Shown here: positions 14,508-20,705 of the stretch, in pieces | Position numbering within the stretch: position 1 is the first letter of the stretch | How the letters are laid out: the number at the start of each line of letters is the position of its first letter | Source of the DNA: Candidatus Cloacimonetes bacterium 4572_55 | GTDB lineage: Bacteria > 4572-55 | NCBI GenBank assembly: GCA_002084765.1 | Contig: NBMB01000054.1 | Coordinates: 1-20,705 of the forward strand | Direction: 5' to 3' | DNA: 20,705 bases | Program-made: the position numbers and the translations under genes | The notes under the pieces: generated by a model | Told to the model about the DNA's origin: nothing | The model's input: the letters and a program-made list of their open reading frames with translations, nothing else | Database searches by the model: none

Positions 14508-16703
14508 ATGTTAGTTCCCAACTCACCGGGTTTGGCTCGACAACAGGCATATCGGATTGCGCTGGCTGGCAACCCCAATACCGGCAAGACAACGACGTTC
14601 AATAACATTACCGGTGCTCGGCATAAGGTGGCGAACTGGCCCGGCGTCACAGTCGAGAAGCTGGAGGGACACCGGACATATAAGGATCGCTCCCTGCATA
14701 TTGTGGACTTGCCCGGCACATATAGCTTGACCGCGTATTCTCTGGAAGAGGTGATCGCTCGCAATTTTATTCTGGAAGAAAAGCCGGATGTGATCATCCA
14801 GATCGTGGACGCGGTGAACATAGAGCGCAATCTGTATCTTTTCACCCAGTTGCGAGAGCTGGGCGTAAAAATTGTGATCGCGCTGAATATATGGGATGAA
14901 GCCCAAAGCGCGGGTTTTCGCTTTAAACTCAAGGAGTTAAGCGAGTTGCTCGGCGCGCCTATTGTCCCGACAGTGGGCAGGCTGAATAAAAATACGGATG
15001 AACTGCTGGACTGCGCGCTCTCGGTCATCGAGGAGGGTTTTCCACCCAAGTACAACCCCATTGATTATGGACTCGAGCTCAATCAGGAAATTCTCTCCTT
15101 AAGCCGATTGCTGCAGGATTACGATCATGAGCCGGATCATGCCCGATGGATGGCGATCAAGTTGCTCGAAAACGATATGGAAGCGCGGACATCCTTAGAA
15201 AATTTACCCGATTTAAAAAAAATTGAGGCACAGATCGACCGTAGCCAAAAATGTATCGAGTCCTTTTATCACGAGGACGCAGAGACAATCATAGCAGAAC
15301 GGCGATACGGTTTTATTCACGGTGCCTGTCGAGAAACGGTTTACTTCCCCGCGCACAAAGAGATGAATTTCACGGAAGTGATCGACAGCATTTTAACCAA
15401 CCGCGTCTTGGGGTTTCCCATATTCATTTTTTTTATATGGGCGTTGTTCCAGACCGCTTTCACCGTAGGCGCGTACCCCATGTCCGGGATCGACGCGGCT
15501 GTCGGTTGGAGCCAGGACCTGATAGCGAATCTGCTCCACGACGGTCCCTTGCGAGATCTGCTGGTGAACGGTGTTGTCGGCGGCGTTGGCAGCGTGATCA
15601 TTTTTCTACCCAATATCCTGATCCTATTTTTCGGTATCTCCATCATGGAGGACACCGGCTATATGGCTCGCGCCGCGTTTCTGATGGATCGCGTCATGCG
15701 CAGTATAGGGCTGCACGGTAAGTCTTTTATTCCTATGGTGATGGGGTTCGGCTGTAATGTCCCGGCGATTATGGCGACTCGGACATTGGAGAACCCCAGA
15801 GACCGAATTATCGTCAGCTTGGTCAATCCATTAATGAGTTGCAGCGCGAGGCTGCCGGTCTATATCCTGTTCGCAGGGGCGTTCTTCAGCGAATCGGCAT
15901 CGGGCAACATTTTGCTTTCTATCTATCTATTGGGTATTTTATTGGCAATGGGATTGGCAAAGCTATTCAGCAAAAGTTTTTTTCGAGGCGATCCCACGCC
16001 CTTTGTCCTGGAGCTTCCGCCGTATCGCATTCCGACCTGGAAAAGCCTCTTTTTTCACGTATGGGACAGAGGTTCAGTCTATCTGAAAAAAATGGGCGGC
16101 GTGATCCTCATCTCGTCGATTATTATCTGGTATCTCGGCGAATATCCCAGGACCGTCTCATACTCGCAGCCCTACCAAGAGCAGATTCAACAGATTCAAG
16201 ATCGCTACGATCCCCTGATTCGAGAAACGTCGGATGTGTCGACGAGGAGAGACCAGCTCCGACAGGAGATGGATCAAAAAATCGCTCTTATAGATATGGC
16301 GCGCACAGCCGAGGAGCAGAAAAATGCCTACATCGGGCAAATTGGCGCGCTGATTGAGCCGATTATGGAGCCATTGGGTTTTGATTGGCGCATGAGCGTT
16401 TCTCTTGTCACCGGAATTGTGGCAAAAGAGATCGTGGTCAGCTCCCTGGGCGTGCTCCATCAAGCCGGAGATAATGAGGGATTGCAAAAGGCTCTGAGAG
16501 AATCGGGACTCACTCCGCTTGCCGCGTACGGGTATATGATCTTTGTTCTGATCTATACGCCCTGCCTCGTGACGATCATCACAATCAAGCGGGAAACTGG
16601 ATCATGGAAATGGATGTGGCTCGTTATTGGATATGAATTTGTTTTGGCATGGCTGCTCGCTTTCATTATTTATCAAGGCGGGACCTTGTTGGGATTTGGA
16701 TAA
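14508..16703 (+). CDS. feoB: Ferrous iron transporter FeoB
   Basis: This inner-membrane Fe(II) uptake protein has 731 residues. The N-terminal G domain shows G1 GNPNTGKTT (21-29; the usual NSG is NTG), G2 WPGVTVEK (44-51), G3 DLPG (67-70), G4 NIWD (127-130) and a G5-region VPTVGRLNKNTDEL. The membrane part contains both Gate segments: FGCNVPAIMATRTLENPRDRI with C416, and NPLMSCSARLPVY with C445. Many hydrophobic helices follow, ending IYQGGTLLGFG. Between two membrane segments, about residues 545-612, lies a hydrophilic, glutamine/glutamate-rich stretch likely to form a coiled-coil excursion. AAGGAGG at 14492-14498 fixes the ATG. There is no separate FeoC. Confidence 0.97.
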   Translation: MLVPNSPGLARQQAYRIALAGNPNTGKTTTFNNITGARHKVANWPGVTVEKLEGHRTYKDRSLHIVDLPGTYSLTAYSLEEVIARNFILEEKPDVIIQIVDAVNIERNLYLFTQLRELGVKIVIALNIWDEAQSAGFRFKLKELSELLGAPIVPTVGRLNKNTDELLDCALSVIEEGFPPKYNPIDYGLELNQEILSLSRLLQDYDHEPDHARWMAIKLLENDMEARTSLENLPDLKKIEAQIDRSQKCIESFYHEDAETIIAERRYGFIHGACRETVYFPAHKEMNFTEVIDSILTNRVLGFPIFIFFIWALFQTAFTVGAYPMSGIDAAVGWSQDLIANLLHDGPLRDLLVNGVVGGVGSVIIFLPNILILFFGISIMEDTGYMARAAFLMDRVMRSIGLHGKSFIPMVMGFGCNVPAIMATRTLENPRDRIIVSLVNPLMSCSARLPVYILFAGAFFSESASGNILLSIYLLGILLAMGLAKLFSKSFFRGDPTPFVLELPPYRIPTWKSLFFHVWDRGSVYLKKMGGVILISSIIIWYLGEYPRTVSYSQPYQEQIQQIQDRYDPLIRETSDVSTRRDQLRQEMDQKIALIDMARTAEEQKNAYIGQIGALIEPIMEPLGFDWRMSVSLVTGIVAKEIVVSSLGVLHQAGDNEGLQKALRESGLTPLAAYGYMIFVLIYTPCLVTIITIKRETGSWKWMWLVIGYEFVLAWLLAFIIYQGGTLLGFG

Positions 16704-16780
16704 AATTTAAATATTGGAAATCATAGATTTTTTCAAATATATATGAATGCAACTATTAAATATTCTTCAAAGGGGGAATT

Positions 16781-18475
16781 ATGAAGACGTACAAGTGGCT
16801 GATTTTTTTCTTAATCTTATTTTCCGGTGAACTCTCCGCGCAGGGCTTTGTCGTGGATCATACATGTATTGACGAAAACGACACGGTCATTCCGATGGAA
16901 TATCTGAACGCGGCTCGGCAGTTAGATATTACTTTTGGTCATAACTCGATAGGCGGAGACGTGACCCACGGCATGGAGTTCCTACGCGATCAGGTCAATT
17001 CCAGCCGGTACGACCTGACAATTATCGAATCCTATCACAGCGGCGACGGTATTGATCTGCCCGCTCCAGAATGGTTTGACTCCAATAGTGGGATCGTAGG
17101 ATGGCGCGTGTTGAGCAACGACAATCCGTGGGACAAACGGGACAATTTTTCGGATCATATCGCTCTGTATGGCAGTCGGGTCGATGTCGCTATGATGAAG
17201 TATGGGCATCTGGATCAAAACGACGGCGAATCTCCGACGCAGTTGTTTGAGCGGTTGCGAGACGATATCGAGGACTTGGAATCCGATTATCCAAACGTTG
17301 TGTTTGTCTGGTGGACCATGCCGGTCACCGCGGCAAGTTATTGTGGCAGCAGCAATCAGACCCGATATGAATACAACACACTTGTGCGCCAATATGTCTC
17401 GGAGCATAACAAAGTCCTGCTCGACATTGCCGATATTGAGGGACATGCGCCGGACGGTTCTCCAGTTTATGATGGTGACTGCGATGTGATGTACCCAGAG
17501 TATGCGCAGGAGGACAATGTCCATCTGCGACCCCATGACGAAACTTCCGGCGCGCCCCGATTGGCAAGAGCAATGTGGTGGCTGATGGCGCGTCTCGCAG
17601 GGTGGGACCCGGACGGTGGCGGGGAGACTCTGACTCTGGATTGGCCAGACCCCCCAAACGCCTATTCATGGGACGGCAGTTGGAGTCCGTCCGCGAGCCA
17701 ACTTCCGCCTGACGGCTTATTCGACGACGTCTATTATGACGGGCATTTGGTGGACGGTGAGCCTTCTCCTATTTTGCCGCAAGGGGATTGGGATTGGGTG
17801 AACCCCAATAACGGCGATGTTAGCGAGTTGGCGAATTGGAACGGATTCGAAAGCGGAACTGGTCATTTTGATCCGCTGTTGGACAGCCAAGGCAATCAAT
17901 TTGGGTGGCGTTTGATAGGGAATAGCTCGGATATTGAGATGACCTCGACCTCTTATAAGGGGTCGGACGGCGTAGATATTGTCGATTACGGCGAGAACGG
18001 ATCGATACACTCTACCGCGAGCATCCGATTTCAAGATGGTCCCGATATGATCCGCTATACGCAAAGCTGGTCTATTGGCTGGCGTGTCGGCTCGGATATC
18101 GACGGATATGATAACGACAACGATCTGGTGATTGCTGGGTATGATGCGATACAGTCCCCCGGCGAGTTTCCGATCCAGACCTCCGGAGTGCATACCGGTC
18201 CCGGAAACGACCTTGTCTTTATGAAAGATATGACGCGATCTATGGTCGATCTGGGAAATGGAAATGATGGAAGCACCGACAGCATTGACCAGCATGACGG
18301 CGACGACATCATTGTCGCGGACGGCAACTGGCTTGATAACCGAGTCATGGGCGGCGGAGGCGACGACATCTTTTTCTGGTATGTGGACAATAATCGACCC
18401 GACAATTCATGGACTGGGGGACGATTTCTTGGTACCGGCTCGTTTGGCGACGCGATCTGGGGAGACGATACATAG
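16781..18475 (+). CDS. Secreted SGNH-like hydrolase with RTX-like repeats (5' part of a frameshifted exoprotein)
   Basis: This frame has 564 residues up to a TAG. A signal peptide ends at LSAQ-G, typical of FCB bacteria. Residues about 40-275 look like an SGNH/GDSL-type hydrolase: a candidate nucleophile S56 in FGHNSIGG, the strand-loop NVVFVWWTMPV, and a C-terminal D245-NV-H248 pair that could complete the triad. The substrate is unknown (an ester or glycan decoration is plausible). After a proline-rich linker and a beta-rich region, glycine/aspartate repeats resembling RTX calcium-binding motifs appear (GPGNDLVF, GNGNDGS, GDDIIVADG, GGGGDDIFF; 18187-18470). AAAGGGGG precedes the ATG. The stop at 18473 interrupts the glycine-rich segment, and the next base frame carries on with related exoprotein sequence. 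The TAG is therefore likely a frameshift artefact or mutation, not a natural end. Confidence 0.75.
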   Translation: MKTYKWLIFFLILFSGELSAQGFVVDHTCIDENDTVIPMEYLNAARQLDITFGHNSIGGDVTHGMEFLRDQVNSSRYDLTIIESYHSGDGIDLPAPEWFDSNSGIVGWRVLSNDNPWDKRDNFSDHIALYGSRVDVAMMKYGHLDQNDGESPTQLFERLRDDIEDLESDYPNVVFVWWTMPVTAASYCGSSNQTRYEYNTLVRQYVSEHNKVLLDIADIEGHAPDGSPVYDGDCDVMYPEYAQEDNVHLRPHDETSGAPRLARAMWWLMARLAGWDPDGGGETLTLDWPDPPNAYSWDGSWSPSASQLPPDGLFDDVYYDGHLVDGEPSPILPQGDWDWVNPNNGDVSELANWNGFESGTGHFDPLLDSQGNQFGWRLIGNSSDIEMTSTSYKGSDGVDIVDYGENGSIHSTASIRFQDGPDMIRYTQSWSIGWRVGSDIDGYDNDNDLVIAGYDAIQSPGEFPIQTSGVHTGPGNDLVFMKDMTRSMVDLGNGNDGSTDSIDQHDGDDIIVADGNWLDNRVMGGGGDDIFFWYVDNNRPDNSWTGGRFLGTGSFGDAIWGDDT

Positions 18476-18477
18476 AC
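18466..18477 (+). other. Apparent frameshift joining two halves of one exoprotein
   Basis: Frame 2 reads GDAIWGDDT then TAG (18473-18475). Frame 1, open from 18394 after a TAA at 18391, reads IDPPTANDPMARYHSYH from 18472 on and stays open to 20705. One missing base around ACATAG would give the continuous reading GDDTIDPP. No X-XXY-YYZ slippery heptamer lies before the stop. The C-run at 18477-18482 is downstream of it, so slippage there could not rescue translation. A real disabling deletion or a sequencing/assembly error are the main options. Confidence 0.65.
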
Positions 18478-18498
18478 CCCCCGACCGCGAATGATCCC

Positions 18499-20705
18499 AT
18501 GGCGCGTTATCACAGCTATCATACGGGTCCCGGGGGGCGGCGTATGGTAACATTCAATTATAAAAGAATTACGGACGATTACTATACCGGATATATGAAT
18601 ATGGCGTCCATCGAAGAGCTGCAGATCGGCGTGGGACCCAATGCAAAGGTCTATGATATCGACGACGTCAATGGCACAGCGACCTATAACCCGTCGTTGG
18701 CACCGATTTCTGAGGATGAGATACCGTCGCGGGAGGATTACAACATCCTGATGGACAGCTTTGCGCCAACGCCGCCAATCCCGGATTTTGAAGCGGATCT
18801 GACCAATATTTCCAATTGCGGCGGAGACCTGCGGACTGTCTCTTTTACAGATCTGACCACGTCCAGCCCGGAATCGTGGCAGTGGAGTTTCTCTCCGAGC
18901 GATGTGACTTATGTCGATAATACCAACGAAAATTCGCAGAACCCAAAAGTCCAGTTCCTTAGCGAGGGAAGCTATACGGTCTCCTTGACCGCTTCCAATG
19001 GGTTTGGCGCGATTACGGTGTCGAAAAGCAACTATATCACGGTCACTCTGGGCAGTTCTGTGCCTTTTTCAGAGGATTTCGAGAGTTTTACACTGCCCCA
19101 AATCCCTGGCGATCTTCCCACCTGGGGACCGTATGAATGGGAATTGAGCGCAGGTTGGGAAAATTTGGTAAACGACGATGACGACGATACAGACTGGATT
19201 CCGTGGCAAGGAGGAACCGACACCAATTATACGGGACCTTCCGGCGATTATAATACTGGCAACGGCGTCTATCTTTATATGGAGGCGTCGGGCTCGGGCA
19301 ACCGAAACAACGACGCGATTGTTGTCAGCCCCTGTATCGATCTCACCAATGTCACAAATCCCCAGTTGAGCTTTGCTTATCATAGATATGGCTCCGACTT
19401 AGAGCGACTGCGCTGCGATATTTTCTCAAACGGCAATTGGGAGAACATCTTCCAGTCCCAATCTGGAAGCCAGGGAGATCAGTGGAGTCTGGAAACCATT
19501 GATCTGTCAGAATACGAGGGCGAGACTGTCAAACTCCGTTTCCGCGCCAATACTGGAGGCGGGTCTCAAGCCGACACCGCGATTGACGCAATATCGATCA
19601 CCGGCGAAGTGGGACCAACTCCTGGCAATATTCAGTTCAGTTCTGCGACATATTCGGTCTCGGAGGCAGGTGGAAGCGTTTCTATCTCCGCGACCCGAAC
19701 CAGTGGGAGCCAAGGATCCGCACATGTCTCCTACGCGACTTCTGACGGCAGCGCGACCAGCGGATCGGATTATACCCAAACCTCCGGAACCCTGAGCTGG
19801 ACAAACGGAGTGTCCGGGTCCCAAAGTTTCGATGTGCCGATCCTAAACGATAGTGCTGTCGAAGGCAACGAGACTATAAACCTGACCCTATCTAATTTTG
19901 TGGGAGCCGACGACGCGGGCTCTCCCACCTCCGCGATAGTGACGATCCAAGACGATGATGGAGGCGGACAGACCGAGATCCTGAATCTCCGAATAAACAC
20001 CGGCAGCGACGATGCAGAAGAGGCGGAGAGCGGTGGGGTGTACCTGACAAGCAGCGATCTGGAACTGGTTGAGGATGAATCAAGCGGCTCCCAAACCGTC
20101 GGCATGCGTTTCACCGGCGTGACCGTGCCTCAAGGTGCTACTGTGACCAATGCGTATGTGCAGTTTGAGGTGGACGAAACCACATCAACTTCCACATCCC
20201 TGGAGGTCCGCGGGAATGACGTGAACAACGCGTCCACGTTCGTTAATTCCAATGGGAACATTTCCGGAAGAACCGTGACAGACGCTCTGGTCAACTGGAA
20301 TCCGCCGGCATGGAATCAGGAAGATGCAAACGGCGAGGATCAACGCACTCCAGATATTTCTTCGATTATTCAAGAGATCGTGGATCGCTCCGGCTGGAAT
20401 AGTGGAAACGCCATAGCACTCATTATTACCGGCTCCGGTGAACGGGTGGCAAAGGCTTATGAGCTCAATCCTAACGGTCCCGATGTCGCGCCAGAGCTTC
20501 ATATTGAATATTATGAAGGAACCGCGGCAAACACTGCGCCGGTTGTCTCGGATATTTTGGATCAAACTATCGCGGAAGGGTCAAATTTCGCCCAGATTCC
20601 GTTGGATGACTATGTGACTGACGATGAGGACAGCGATAGCCAAATCCAATGGGATTTTTCCGGCAATACCGATCTGCAAGTGGCGATCGCCAATCGGGTC
20701 GCGAC
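18499..20705 (+). CDS. 3' part of giant exoprotein: PKD, MAM-like, Calx-beta, DNRLRE-like and cadherin-like segments (partial)
   Basis: The frame is open without a stop to the right window edge. The given start is the first ATG after the frameshift; an in-frame ATG at 18409 also exists. This half has no signal peptide, which argues that it is the continuation of the upstream frame. In order it shows a short region ending SIEELQIGV; a PKD domain (about 18781-19053: WQWSFSPSD, EGSYTVSLTASNGFG); a MAM/jelly-roll-like domain (about 19063-19605: PFSEDFESF, WSLETIDLSEYEGETVKLRFRA); a Calx-beta domain (about 19630-19965: YSVSEAGGSVSISATRT to NLTLSNF, TIQDDD); a DNRLRE/CBM-like domain (about 19978-20520); and the start of a cadherin/Ig-like tandem domain (PVVSDILDQTIAEGSNF). 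These are adhesion or carbohydrate-binding modules. The protein end and any sorting domain lie outside the window. Confidence 0.75.
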   Translation, partial: MARYHSYHTGPGGRRMVTFNYKRITDDYYTGYMNMASIEELQIGVGPNAKVYDIDDVNGTATYNPSLAPISEDEIPSREDYNILMDSFAPTPPIPDFEADLTNISNCGGDLRTVSFTDLTTSSPESWQWSFSPSDVTYVDNTNENSQNPKVQFLSEGSYTVSLTASNGFGAITVSKSNYITVTLGSSVPFSEDFESFTLPQIPGDLPTWGPYEWELSAGWENLVNDDDDDTDWIPWQGGTDTNYTGPSGDYNTGNGVYLYMEASGSGNRNNDAIVVSPCIDLTNVTNPQLSFAYHRYGSDLERLRCDIFSNGNWENIFQSQSGSQGDQWSLETIDLSEYEGETVKLRFRANTGGGSQADTAIDAISITGEVGPTPGNIQFSSATYSVSEAGGSVSISATRTSGSQGSAHVSYATSDGSATSGSDYTQTSGTLSWTNGVSGSQSFDVPILNDSAVEGNETINLTLSNFVGADDAGSPTSAIVTIQDDDGGGQTEILNLRINTGSDDAEEAESGGVYLTSSDLELVEDESSGSQTVGMRFTGVTVPQGATVTNAYVQFEVDETTSTSTSLEVRGNDVNNASTFVNSNGNISGRTVTDALVNWNPPAWNQEDANGEDQRTPDISSIIQEIVDRSGWNSGNAIALIITGSGERVAKAYELNPNGPDVAPELHIEYYEGTAANTAPVVSDILDQTIAEGSNFAQIPLDDYVTDDEDSDSQIQWDFSGNTDLQVAIANRVA

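Noticed and set aside
16705-16745. Imperfect A/T hairpin after feoB as terminator
   Set aside because: ATATTxGAAA pairing is interrupted and A/T-only, with no clear T-tract after it. Too weak to call.
18477-18482. C6 run as a programmed frameshift site
   Set aside because: It lies after the TAG at 18473-18475 and so cannot be reached by ribosomes in the first frame.

Overview
The window looks like a chromosomal segment from an uncultured or little-studied bacterium of the FCB superphylum, most likely a KSB1/Calditrichota-type lineage. The clues are a secreted protein ending in a NYPNPFNP-type C-terminal sorting/FlgD-like domain, signal peptides ending in SAQ-G or LGQ-G, very large multidomain exoproteins, and a long cyclase-ATPase-TPR protein. 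Phylum placement is inferred from protein style only. Most genes have roughly balanced base composition. One restriction-modification gene is visibly much richer in A and T.

Layout. 1-316: short tandem repeats and the C-terminal remnant of a TPR-type protein. 317-2770 (minus): priA, the replication restart helicase. 2771-3308: divergent spacer with no convincing gene. 3309-8339: a 1676-residue signalling protein with two class III cyclase domains, a STAND-type ATPase and about 17-19 TPRs, laid out like soluble adenylyl cyclase. 8444-9720: rbfA-truB, overlapping by ATGA, for 30S maturation and tRNA U55 pseudouridylation. 9769-11475 (minus): a secreted cyanophycinase-like S51 peptidase. 11763-16703: an iron locus of a DtxR-family regulator, feoA1, then feoA2-feoB, interrupted by a one-polypeptide methyltransferase-endonuclease (12655-14181) that carries an unusual PKD-like C-terminal domain. 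16781-20705: a giant secreted protein (SGNH-like hydrolase, RTX-like glycines, PKD, MAM-like, Calx-beta, DNRLRE-like and cadherin-like segments), split by an apparent single-base frameshift near 18470 and running off the right edge.

How the genes work together. The DtxR-like protein probably senses Fe(II) and controls ferrous uptake through FeoA/FeoB; a TTAG-N6-CTAA palindrome sits just upstream of feoA1. The R-M gene has its own spacer with an 11-bp inverted repeat in front and a good hairpin terminator behind, so it looks like a self-contained acquired cassette that landed inside the feo locus. The cyclase protein probably couples a stimulus sensed through its TPR/ATPase region to cAMP production from one composite active site. 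The two secreted proteins point to an outer-membrane export/sorting pathway and degradation of external polymers.

The strongest candidates for something not yet described are the methyltransferase-Mrr-PKD fusion lodged in the feo operon, the sAC-like composite cyclase, and the frameshifted giant exoprotein.
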